A DNA stretch of 64,000 bases from Zhongshania sp. R06B22 (lineage in GTDB: Bacteria; Pseudomonadota; Gammaproteobacteria; Pseudomonadales; Spongiibacteraceae): contig NZ_JBFRYB010000001.1 in assembly GCF_040892595.1 (NCBI RefSeq), positions 1,922,001 to 1,986,000 of the forward strand, in the 5' to 3' direction. Made by a program: the position numbers and the translations under genes. The notes under the pieces are model-generated. The model had not been told where the DNA came from, ran no database searches, and saw nothing but the letters and a program-made list of their open reading frames with translations. Every line of letters begins with the position of its first letter. Within the stretch, counting starts at the first letter, position 1. Positions 44,310-51,848 of the stretch are shown one piece after another.

Positions 44310-44700
44310 CTTGATGTGTAATGACATTATGGCTGCGGTAACGGGCGTCGATTTGCCTAGCGACGCCGCAGTTATCGTCAACTTTGCACGCTACGCCCTG
44401 CGCGGACAGACCTTCCCCGCTATGGTTGCGGAAGATTTGGCGAGGGTAGACGGACGCGTATATTATGACGTCGATGAGTCGGCGCTGGCGCGCTTAGATG
44501 TTTTTGAAGGTGATTACTACCAGCGTTGTAGCGTGTCAGTAAATACCTCAAATGGGACACGTCTTGAGGCCCAAGCCTATGTTTTGCGCGACGTTCACCT
44601 CAGTCTGTTAGCCGATTGGGGCTGGGATTTTGAGCATTTTCTAGCGCATGGCAAAAAGGATTTTACAAGTCGGTATCTGGGCTATCAAGGCCTGCCTTAG
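44284..44700 (+). CDS. gamma-glutamylcyclotransferase-like (AIG2-like) protein
   Basis: A 138-residue GGCT/AIG2-like protein. The substrate-loop motif is FTYGSLMCNDIM near the start, followed by the barrel segments ARYALRGQTFPAMV and VDGRVYYDVDESALARLDVFEGDYYQR, where the DxFEG Glu is the usual catalytic acid. The family includes gamma-glutamylamine and glutathione cyclotransferases. The ATG at 44284 lies inside the EAL gene (26-bp overlap), giving coupling; an earlier in-frame ATG at 44242 is less likely. The 3' end overlaps the convergent reductase gene by 38 bp. Confidence 0.9.
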   Translation: MAIVFTYGSLMCNDIMAAVTGVDLPSDAAVIVNFARYALRGQTFPAMVAEDLARVDGRVYYDVDESALARLDVFEGDYYQRCSVSVNTSNGTRLEAQAYVLRDVHLSLLADWGWDFEHFLAHGKKDFTSRYLGYQGLP

Positions 44701-45625
44701 ACGCAAAGTTAATAAATTCTTCGCTAATAATATTTCGTGGTGATGCGCCGAGCATAAAGCACTTTTTTCGAATGCTCTTTACAAATTCATTGCCACCGCA
44801 AATATAGATTTTTTGGCCACGTAAATTTGAAAACTCGGTGGAGAGGATTGTTTCAATATTATCGATGTCGCTAGTCTGGTAGGAAAACGTCGTTACGCTA
44901 TGTTGCAGTGCAGTGAGCGACTGCTCGGCATAGTTTTTTCCAGTTTTAGCCGCGGCCAGTAGGTGAATGTTGGCAGTATGTTGATGATCAATAGCGTCGC
45001 GGGCAATGCCGATCAACGGCGCGATACCGGTGCCCGCGCCAATGAGTATTAGTTTTTGCTCAGGCTGATCTTGCTGGTAAACAAAACGTCCTAAGGGACC
45101 TTGTAGTTGCAGGCGGTCTCCGACTTTTACAGTGTCAGATAATGGTTTGCTTAAGGCGCCATTGGGATAGACACGGATATGTAGTTCAATAAAGGGATCG
45201 AGGCGGGCAACGCTAGCTATAGAGTAGCAGCGGGCGATGTTATTTATCCAAAGAGTAATATATTGGCCCGCTCGCCAACGCAGACGGCAGTTTAGGCGCA
45301 GACATAAAGTGTGCTCATCCAGCAAAAATGATTCGCTGACAGTTGCCGGTATTTTCTGCGCCTGCAAATCAACTTTCTGTAATTGCATGTCCTGATCTGG
45401 AATACAGCGGCATGCTAAAAAATAGCCCTGGCGAATTTGTTCCGCGCTTAAGCCTTGTTGACAGTCTTCTGGGATTAGCTTGATATCGGCTTGTAAGGTA
45501 CAAGCCTGGCACGCACCAGCCCGGCAGCCATAGGGAATGGCGACATTATGTCTGAGTAAGGTGTCGAGTACTGATTCATTGTCGGCGTTGGTGTAACTGC
45601 ATTCTTGATAGTAAATAGCTGGCAT
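44663..45625 (-). CDS. 2Fe-2S ferredoxin-NAD(P)H flavin reductase
   Basis: A 320-residue electron-transfer protein in the order ferredoxin-FAD-NAD. The N-terminal plant-type 2Fe-2S site is GCRAGACQACTLQ with a fourth Cys in FLACRC. The FAD domain has RCYSIASV and PLGRFVYQ; the NAD(P) domain has LIGAGTGIAPLIGIARDA and YICGG. Such fusions serve as reductase components of oxygenases (e.g. phenol, methane, benzoate types) and of CDP-6-deoxy-glucoseen reductase. No oxygenase gene is adjacent, so its partner is unknown. The 3' end overlaps the AIG2-like gene by 38 bp. Confidence 0.93.
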   Translation of the reverse strand: MPAIYYQECSYTNADNESVLDTLLRHNVAIPYGCRAGACQACTLQADIKLIPEDCQQGLSAEQIRQGYFLACRCIPDQDMQLQKVDLQAQKIPATVSESFLLDEHTLCLRLNCRLRWRAGQYITLWINNIARCYSIASVARLDPFIELHIRVYPNGALSKPLSDTVKVGDRLQLQGPLGRFVYQQDQPEQKLILIGAGTGIAPLIGIARDAIDHQHTANIHLLAAAKTGKNYAEQSLTALQHSVTTFSYQTSDIDNIETILSTEFSNLRGQKIYICGGNEFVKSIRKKCFMLGASPRNIISEEFINFASKAGLDSPDTDL

Positions 45626-45897
45626 AGAGTGTTCGCTGCAGTTTGCTTTGAGTGAGTTATGCTCACTCTGAATAATGAGATTGAGGTCTTATAGTGAGGG
45701 GTATTGGCAAGCTTATCAAATAAAGCGCTTGTGCGGATGTGATCAAGTGAGCAATAGCGCTTGCTGAGACCTAGTATCGCGACGTTATAGCTAGCCGATA
45801 CATTGGTGCAGTAGATTCCGCAAAATTAATTATTTTGTGATGCTGGCGTGGCCGAAAATAGCTTAATCTAGATCGGGAGTTATCAGAGGGGCTCGGC

Positions 45898-46575
45898 GTG
45901 AACGACAAAGCTTATGAGGATGCCATTGTTAAATCATGGCATAAAAATGTAGATGCGTGGACAAATGCTGTGCGTGGCGCTCAAATTAGCAGTCGCGTTA
46001 CCGTTACTGATGCAGCTATTGTCAATGCTGTAGTAGCGCGGGCACCGACATCGGTTTTAGACCTGGGCTGCGGGGAGGGTTGGTTAGTGCGCGCCTTAAC
46101 AGACCTCGGCTTGTCGGCGGCGGGTTTAGACGTGGTGCGAGACTTGATTGCTAAGGCTAGCGCCCGCGGTGGTAAATTTAAGGTTTTGTCATATCAGGAG
46201 TTCGCCGCAGGAAAGTGGCCACACAAAGTTGACTGTGTGGTGTGTAATTTCTCTCTTCTTGGCAAGGAACTTGTTGGGGATGTGCTGCGGGCTATGCCGG
46301 CGATAATAGGTGCTAGCGGCCACTGCATTATTCAAACACTGCATCCAGCTTATGTTGGCGAGCCCTACTGCGACGGTTGGCGGCAAGGAAGTTGGTCCGG
46401 TTTTAGCAGTGATTTTGTCGAGCCGCCGCCCTGGTATTTTCGGACCCTATCATCGTGGCTATCGCTGTTTGCTGATTGCGGTTTGCATTTAAAGGAGTTG
46501 ATTGAGCCTCTGGATACGGACACAGGACAGCCGGCCTCGCTGATATTTGTGTTGGCGAGCGCAGGCAAAGCTTAA
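45898..46575 (+). CDS. class I SAM-dependent methyltransferase
   Basis: A 225-residue methyltransferase. Motif I is VLDLGCGEGWLVRAL, followed by motif II-like GLDVVRDLIAKA and a C-terminal substrate region with HPAYVGEPYCDGWRQ. It starts at a GTG with GAGGGG upstream. The order of motifs and the size fit the UbiE/Bin3-like group, but the substrate is unknown. It is not clearly part of an operon; a hairpin with T-run follows at 46608. Confidence 0.9.
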   Translation: MNDKAYEDAIVKSWHKNVDAWTNAVRGAQISSRVTVTDAAIVNAVVARAPTSVLDLGCGEGWLVRALTDLGLSAAGLDVVRDLIAKASARGGKFKVLSYQEFAAGKWPHKVDCVVCNFSLLGKELVGDVLRAMPAIIGASGHCIIQTLHPAYVGEPYCDGWRQGSWSGFSSDFVEPPPWYFRTLSSWLSLFADCGLHLKELIEPLDTDTGQPASLIFVLASAGKA

Positions 46576-46607
46576 AGATTTACTGTTATTGTATATACCT
46601 TTGGCGT

Positions 46608-46632
46608 AATAGCCGACACAGAGGCTATTTTT
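46608..46632 (+). terminator. terminator of the methyltransferase gene
   Basis: AATAGCC (46608-46614), 8-base loop, GGCTATT (46623-46629), followed by TTT. A second weaker hairpin (CCCC/GGGG, 46658-46673) with a T7 run at 46680-46686 lies 30 bp further and may act as a backup. Confidence 0.6.
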
Positions 46633-46734
46633 CCGCGCTTTAGCTCTTAGCCATAATCCCCTACACTTTGGGGTCTTAGTTTTTTTGATTGATCGTTGCC
46701 TTACCGTCAGGCGAGCGCACAGGAGCCCAAAGCA

Positions 46735-47130
46735 GTGAATAATACCCATAGCATAGTAGTTGGTTATATTTTGTGGATATTTGGTTTTATGGGCGCGCAT
46801 CGTTTTTATTATGGTCGGCCTATCAGTGCGACAATTTACTTTTTTACCCTAGGCCTGTTCTTAATCGGTTGGTTTGTCGATTTATTTCTTATTCCAAGTA
46901 TGGATCGTGATGCCGACACCAGTTACACCGCCGGTTCTAGCAGTTACACCCTCGCGTGGATATTGCTTACTTTTCTTGGGGTTTTTGGCTTGCACCGATT
47001 TTATATGGGGAAGTGGGTGACCGGGATACTGTATCTATTGACCGGCGGGGTGTTTTTACTGGGTATCATTTACGACTACTGGACTTTGAACCAACAGCTC
47101 AGCGACAAGAATGCGCGTTTGTTCAGTTGA
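46735..47130 (+). CDS. TM2-domain membrane protein
   Basis: A 131-residue protein with two TM2 domains. The signature G-x-HRFY occurs twice: FMGAHRFYYGRP near residue 19 and FGLHRFYMGKW near residue 86, each with two membrane helices. The start is a GTG at 46735 with AGGAG upstream; a TTG at 46696 in frame is unlikely. TM2 proteins are widespread and of unknown function. It converges on bcsG. Confidence 0.9.
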   Translation: MNNTHSIVVGYILWIFGFMGAHRFYYGRPISATIYFFTLGLFLIGWFVDLFLIPSMDRDADTSYTAGSSSYTLAWILLTFLGVFGLHRFYMGKWVTGILYLLTGGVFLLGIIYDYWTLNQQLSDKNARLFS

Positions 47131-47202
47131 TTCTTTAACCCCCCCCTTAATACCTAGACCTAAATTCAGGCCCTAAAAGATTGGGCGAAGTGGGCTCTAA
47201 TG

Positions 47203-48813
47203 TTATTGATCGCTGTAGGGGCTCCAAGTGCGTTGATCCAGCGAAATAAAATAGTCTTGGTCGACCTCGATGACGGTACTGCCTTCGTTCTGGGAGACAA
47301 TAGCGGTTTGGGGCAGGTTTGCGGATAGGTCAGCGGCCCGAAAGGAGCTTGTGTCGAACACCTTTTGTTCATAAATATTAGCAAGCAATTGTGATATAGC
47401 TTGGTGGCTGCTGGCTTGCTTAATATGAGATACCGCATCGCTGCGCTGCAGCCCCGAACCGATAATTTTTACCGCGACCGGAATATGGGTGATGGACGGT
47501 GACGGTAGCTCGCGCATTCCTGAGATCTGCATTTTGTCGCCGCGCAATCCAGCGCCATGCTCAGGTATGAGGACAACCACAATATTGCGGCCTGATTTTT
47601 CCAGCTGGTCTAGAAAGGTGGCAAGTTCATCAAACAGTTTTTTAGCTCGGCGCTGATAGCTTGGCACCCCAAATGATAGCGACTCATTGAGAATTCGATT
47701 GCCATCGTGGAGGCTTGTGGTGTTGTACAGGGCGGCAACTTTACTAGCGCCAGAGTTTCTTCGCTCTTGCCACCAGGCCTTGAGTATTCCAGCGTCACTG
47801 TAGATAGGCGCCCCGGTAAAATCCTTTTGAGTGGCCTCTATTCCAGCAAGGGGGAAGGGCGAGGAGCTTATTCCGCTATAAAGTTGGGTTTTTTCTAGGA
47901 AGGCGTCAAACACCCCGTCGTGGTTCATAAGGAGTTCTTTACTGTAGCCCAATTTCTCCAATTGATTGAATAGCTGACACTCGGCGTTGACCGGACCATA
48001 AAGACTGTTGTGGTCGGCTTGACCGCAGCTAGCGCGACTTAATCGAATGACCGCAGGGCCGCTGTAACTGGTGGCCGAGTTAAAGTTATCGAAGACAATA
48101 TCGAATTTCTGAAACAGGGAGTGATCTTCTAGGCCGGCGAGCTTGATATCGTCGACGCCGAGCGAACATACGCTTAGCAAGAGTATATCGAATGGGGTGT
48201 TTTGGGCCCAGTCGCTAGAGAACGCCGTGGTGCGTGATTTTTCGGTTTTGAAAAAATCATCCAGATATTGATTCAGTGCGCTATTACTGGTGTTGCTGGG
48301 TACGCTAACGGAGTTATTTACCACGGTATTTATTATTGGTGCATTTCTCGGCATAGCCGAAAACGAGCTTATACCGCTAGCGAGTATGGCTAGAATGACT
48401 ATCGATGTGACTCTAAATACTTTGGCTGCAAAATAGTAAATAAAGCCGGCAGCAATGCCTCCCAAAATCATATTGATGGAAACGAGGCGGGTAAGTAGTT
48501 CAATGATATAGGCTAATTCAAAGCTAAGTAATTGATCTATTTGTGCGAAAAGTCGCGACAGTGGCGGCATAAACGAGTCGTAATGTAGGAGTAGGGCGGC
48601 GATGGGAATGGCGACGATGTTACGAAGGAGTCGGCCATAATAGTGGCGAATGGGAAGTAATAGGCAGGCGGCAAATGTAAAGTTTTCAAGGCCGTGAAAA
48701 TCAATTACCCCTTGAAAATATAAGCCAATCTTGCATATAAAGTAGAGATTCCACCAACCTAGGCCCGCAGGTAGCACCACATTTTCGACTGGCACACTAG
48801 ACTTCGTTTTCAT
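47203..48813 (-). CDS. bcsG: cellulose phosphoethanolamine transferase BcsG
   Basis: A 536-residue inner-membrane enzyme that adds phosphoethanolamine to nascent cellulose. Four to five N-terminal membrane helices (to ~155) precede a periplasmic alkaline-phosphatase-fold domain. Key residues are visible: Cys216 in LLSVCSLGVDD, the catalytic Ser251 in TSYSGPA, and the EH of LIPEHGAGLRGD, matching E. coli Cys243, Ser278, Glu442 and His443 in spacing. All key residues conserved suggests an active enzyme. The ATG overlaps bcsF by 4 bp. The three-gene bcsEFG unit runs opposite to bcsRQABZC, as in E. coli. Confidence 0.95.
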   Translation of the reverse strand: MKTKSSVPVENVVLPAGLGWWNLYFICKIGLYFQGVIDFHGLENFTFAACLLLPIRHYYGRLLRNIVAIPIAALLLHYDSFMPPLSRLFAQIDQLLSFELAYIIELLTRLVSINMILGGIAAGFIYYFAAKVFRVTSIVILAILASGISSFSAMPRNAPIINTVVNNSVSVPSNTSNSALNQYLDDFFKTEKSRTTAFSSDWAQNTPFDILLLSVCSLGVDDIKLAGLEDHSLFQKFDIVFDNFNSATSYSGPAVIRLSRASCGQADHNSLYGPVNAECQLFNQLEKLGYSKELLMNHDGVFDAFLEKTQLYSGISSSPFPLAGIEATQKDFTGAPIYSDAGILKAWWQERRNSGASKVAALYNTTSLHDGNRILNESLSFGVPSYQRRAKKLFDELATFLDQLEKSGRNIVVVLIPEHGAGLRGDKMQISGMRELPSPSITHIPVAVKIIGSGLQRSDAVSHIKQASSHQAISQLLANIYEQKVFDTSSFRAADLSANLPQTAIVSQNEGSTVIEVDQDYFISLDQRTWSPYSDQ

Positions 48814-49040
48814 GCCTCTACCTTGGAGTCTTGCTCGTCACTGGTTTGCTGGATGGTTTGCTGAACAGTCTGCGGGATAGCCTGTGAGGTAGCTTGGTAG
48901 GGTCTGAGAAATCTGGGTTTGATGAGATGTTTACGAAAAGACAGCAGTAAATATCGACCGATGTCACGCAGTGTGAAGCCAATAAAAACACCGGCACTGA
49001 GTGATACGACGAGGGTGAGTAAAAAACTTCTAATATCCAT
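48810..49040 (-). CDS. bcsF: BcsF membrane protein
   Basis: A 76-residue single-pass membrane protein (helix LLTLVVSLSAGVFIGF, residues 7-22) with a cytoplasmic tail. The KPRFLRP segment matches KPRYVKP of E. coli BcsF (63 residues), which recruits BcsE and supports BcsG. The C-terminal tail is longer than in E. coli and made of Gln/Thr repeats (IPQTVQQTIQQTSD). It overlaps bcsG by 4 bp and follows bcsE by 20 bp. Confidence 0.85.
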   Translation of the reverse strand: MDIRSFLLTLVVSLSAGVFIGFTLRDIGRYLLLSFRKHLIKPRFLRPYQATSQAIPQTVQQTIQQTSDEQDSKVEA

Positions 49041-49060
49041 AGGGTATCGTTACTACATTC

Positions 49061-50623
49061 CTAGTCGATGACATACGGCGTCGCAAGCGACACTGTTATG
49101 AGGTGTTTGGCCTGGATTTTTTGGTCTTTCTCCGGATTGCTGGCTAATAATTTTTGACCGATATCTGCAGGAATGCCATCGGTGGACAAGTCTATAAGCT
49201 CAAGTTCGGCGGCGACATCGTCAGGATCGTGAATAATAGATTGCGAACCGAAAGAATCTTGAACCGGGAGTGTTAATGAATTCCGCAGGGCGATCGCCAC
49301 ATCGTTTATTCGGCAAGCATGTAAAAAAATGTAGATAAAACCACGGCAAACGGTGACCAAGTCGCCGTCGCGCTTTATGTGGCAAAGATTTAGTGACTGC
49401 TCCAAGCTAATGCCGCGCAGTGGTTCAAAGCGCACCAGCAGGTGTTCCACTCCAGAATAACGCTGCGCGTCCATTGCCTTGCCAACCGAGGCGGCAAATA
49501 TATAGGGGTCGGCATAGCCTCGATAATCGGATGTGTTGCGGCTTTCTAGTAAACCGTAAAGTGTTGGCGGAAGTTGTCTTGCGAAATCGTTGCAGCGGAT
49601 GGCATCAATTAGGCTAACCAATCGTGTACTGGTGATTATGTAGGGGATGATTTGGCTAGCGCCAGCTTTCAGCAAGAATTGTTCGTCAGCGTAACGGAGA
49701 CATTGCACGTTTTCGCGTATCAAGATTTTGATGTTGTGTTTATATCGCGAGCGCAGCTTGTACGTCATCGTTGCCAGTTCAACCACTTCCGTCGGCGACG
49801 AGCAGGTGAAGATGACGGTCGCGCTATGTAATTCATCGAATGAATCCATAATTAAGCTATTACTAGCAACGCTAATGCCGACGTGCAACTCAGATGAAAT
49901 TTCAGCCGCGAGGCCATCGGTAGTCACTATTTGGCCAGTTTCTATGCCACTTTCTACCGCTAGGTCTATATTTGCTGTGTCCTCACTTGGAATATCGATG
50001 GCCTCCAGCGTGGCAGCTGAATTTGTGCTTAATAAATACTCCTGCTTAGCGATCACATTATCGTCTGAACTCCAATGATGTATAAAGTATCGATAGTGAT
50101 CGGCATCTAGTGCGTAAAAGCTGGCAATGCCGGAAAGAAAAGCATTGGCTTGCAGGGCTGCGGTCTCTAGTGATTTTACTGAACCATTGCACAGAAATAG
50201 TATGCAGTGTTGATACTGTCTTGCCCATGCTTGCCAGCGGGCTAAAACCTTGTCCAATTTTCGCTGATTGTCAGTAGGGAAGGCGTTTGACTTGAGGAAA
50301 ATAATGTACAAAGCCGGCTTGACTGACGGCATTTTTTTTACATCTCGCAGCAAGATCGCGGCCGATGCTGATACTTTTTCTTCTGGGTCATGCCAAAAAT
50401 GAACGTCTTTGAATTGGGTGTTTAGGCATTGATCTAGTCGCTGTGAGACCAGCTCATCTAAGCCGCGGAATAGACTTTCGGGCTCACATAGGCCAATAAA
50501 ACGGGGGGTATTGCTAGTACAGATACTTGAAATGAGGGCAGGCACGTGCTTTTTCCCCGCGCTTACGCAGAGATAGATCGACCCTGGTCTCATCTCGCTG
50601 CCACTGCTTGGGATATTCGACAC
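49061..50623 (-). CDS. bcsE: c-di-GMP-binding cellulose regulator BcsE
   Basis: A 520-residue cytoplasmic regulator. The REC-like degenerate region and the GIL domain (GGDEF I-site-like) are recognisable; the RxGD c-di-GMP motif is present as KRDGDLVTV near residue 420, followed by FIYIFLHACRINDV typical of BcsE. In E. coli BcsE dimerises, binds c-di-GMP and stimulates the Bcs complex through BcsF. The GTG start at 50623 directly abuts TAGGG and has poor spacing; an ATG at 50593 is an alternative. It is divergent from bcsR across a 242-bp spacer. Confidence 0.9.
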   Translation of the reverse strand: MSNIPSSGSEMRPGSIYLCVSAGKKHVPALISSICTSNTPRFIGLCEPESLFRGLDELVSQRLDQCLNTQFKDVHFWHDPEEKVSASAAILLRDVKKMPSVKPALYIIFLKSNAFPTDNQRKLDKVLARWQAWARQYQHCILFLCNGSVKSLETAALQANAFLSGIASFYALDADHYRYFIHHWSSDDNVIAKQEYLLSTNSAATLEAIDIPSEDTANIDLAVESGIETGQIVTTDGLAAEISSELHVGISVASNSLIMDSFDELHSATVIFTCSSPTEVVELATMTYKLRSRYKHNIKILIRENVQCLRYADEQFLLKAGASQIIPYIITSTRLVSLIDAIRCNDFARQLPPTLYGLLESRNTSDYRGYADPYIFAASVGKAMDAQRYSGVEHLLVRFEPLRGISLEQSLNLCHIKRDGDLVTVCRGFIYIFLHACRINDVAIALRNSLTLPVQDSFGSQSIIHDPDDVAAELELIDLSTDGIPADIGQKLLASNPEKDQKIQAKHLITVSLATPYVID

Positions 50624-50865
50624 CCCTAGCGAGCGCGATCTACGTTCAATGTTGGTATCTAAAATTTTGTCTGTCCCTACTTCCCTGAGGTGTTATGTTC
50701 ATATTAGTGCAAGTCAAAGCGATAGCATCTACTCTTACAAAATAAATATTAAACTATTTCAATGTTTTGGTGTAGTGATCTAAGAGTCTATCTGGAATTT
50801 GGCAGGTATTATGGGTAATCTGTTCTTGGGTTTTCAGGTGGCGTGCCGAAACAGTAAGGAGTGCT
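50624..50865. promoter_or_regulatory. divergent bcsE / bcsR promoter region
   Basis: A 242-bp AT-rich spacer that must contain the promoters of bcsEFG and bcsRQABZC. On the minus strand TTGACT and a downstream TAACAC, 16 bp apart, is a possible weak sigma70 pair for bcsE. I see no palindrome that I would assign to a regulator such as FleQ or CsgD. TAAGGA ahead of the bcsR GTG is the ribosome site. Confidence 0.5.
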
Positions 50866-51072
50866 GTGTTGTCGAATAGTAACCACGATGTGGGTACCGC
50901 TTATGGCGCATTTGGCGATGATTCGTCTGGCTACCAGGAGTTGAGCGAAAGCGAATATATTCTGTCGATACTTATCAAGTGGCCCGCACTTGCGCAAATG
51001 AATGGCTTGGCAGTGGCTAGGCCGATGTCTAGTGATGCCATAAATAAGACATCGCTTAAGGAAAAGCCCTAG
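50866..51072 (+). CDS. bcsR: BcsR (YhjR-like) cellulose synthesis regulator
   Basis: A 68-residue protein. The segment SESEYILSILIKWPALAQMN matches the C-terminal motif of E. coli BcsR (ALKRWPLLAEF), which forms a complex with BcsQ and BcsA. The N-terminus is low-complexity. The GTG start is preceded by AAGGA. The stop TAG overlaps the bcsQ GTG by one base (TAGTG), so translation is coupled. Identification rests on the short motif plus position. Confidence 0.8.
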   Translation: MLSNSNHDVGTAYGAFGDDSSGYQELSESEYILSILIKWPALAQMNGLAVARPMSSDAINKTSLKEKP

Positions 51073-51848
51073 TGCCAGTCGTGATTGTTTCAGGCCAGCG
51101 CGGCGGTGTGGGGACAACCACCGTGGTGTCGAACTTGGCTGCTGCTCTGCAACGAGCGGGCGAGCAGACCCTGTCTCTTGATTTACATTCAGATAACCAA
51201 CTTTGCGTGAATTTCGGTGTTGACCAAGAACTCACAACTGGTTGGGGGCAGGCAGTCAGCAGTGGCAAAGATTGGAAACAGTGTGCTTTTCAGGCAGTCG
51301 ATGGGCGTCGCGTTTTGCCCTTTGGCGATGTGCCACCTTATCAATATTCACAATTTCGCGAAGGGCTTGCCTCGTCGGTGACAGCAATGGCGGCATCGTT
51401 ATCGGCCAGCGATGGTGATTGGCTGTTGGTTGATATGCCAGTAGATCGCCAGCAGGCGCTATGCGATAACCCGACTGCGCGTATCTACGAGGCAATATAC
51501 GCCTTGGCAGATATTAGCCTTTATGTGATAAATCCGGATCTCGCGTGTTACCGCCTACTTAAGCAGGCCGCTTTGGCCGGTGAATCGCTGGATACAAAGC
51601 AGTTCTACCTTATTAATGGCTTAGATACCGACTCGTCTCTCAGCATGGATATCGAGCTATTATTACAAGCTGAATATTCCAAGCAGATATTACCTGTTTC
51701 GATTCACCTGGATGCCGCCGTGCCAGAAGCCGCCGCTTTTATGTCAGCAGTGAATGCTTATATGCCCGATAGTCAGGCTAGTGGCGACTACCATTCTCTA
51801 GCATTGTGGTGTATCGGTCACTTGTCCAAGGGTGACGCAGATGTCTAA
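51072..51848 (+). CDS. bcsQ: cellulose synthesis ATPase BcsQ
   Basis: A 258-residue MinD/ParA-type ATPase. The deviant Walker A is SGQRGGVGTTTVVSNLAAAL, with a second motif LLVDMPVDRQQAL (Walker B region). In E. coli BcsQ forms an R2Q2 complex at the cell pole with BcsR and is needed for cellulose production. The GTG start overlaps bcsR by 1 bp; the 3' end overlaps bcsA by 8 bp. Confidence 0.93.
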   Translation: MPVVIVSGQRGGVGTTTVVSNLAAALQRAGEQTLSLDLHSDNQLCVNFGVDQELTTGWGQAVSSGKDWKQCAFQAVDGRRVLPFGDVPPYQYSQFREGLASSVTAMAASLSASDGDWLLVDMPVDRQQALCDNPTARIYEAIYALADISLYVINPDLACYRLLKQAALAGESLDTKQFYLINGLDTDSSLSMDIELLLQAEYSKQILPVSIHLDAAVPEAAAFMSAVNAYMPDSQASGDYHSLALWCIGHLSKGDADV

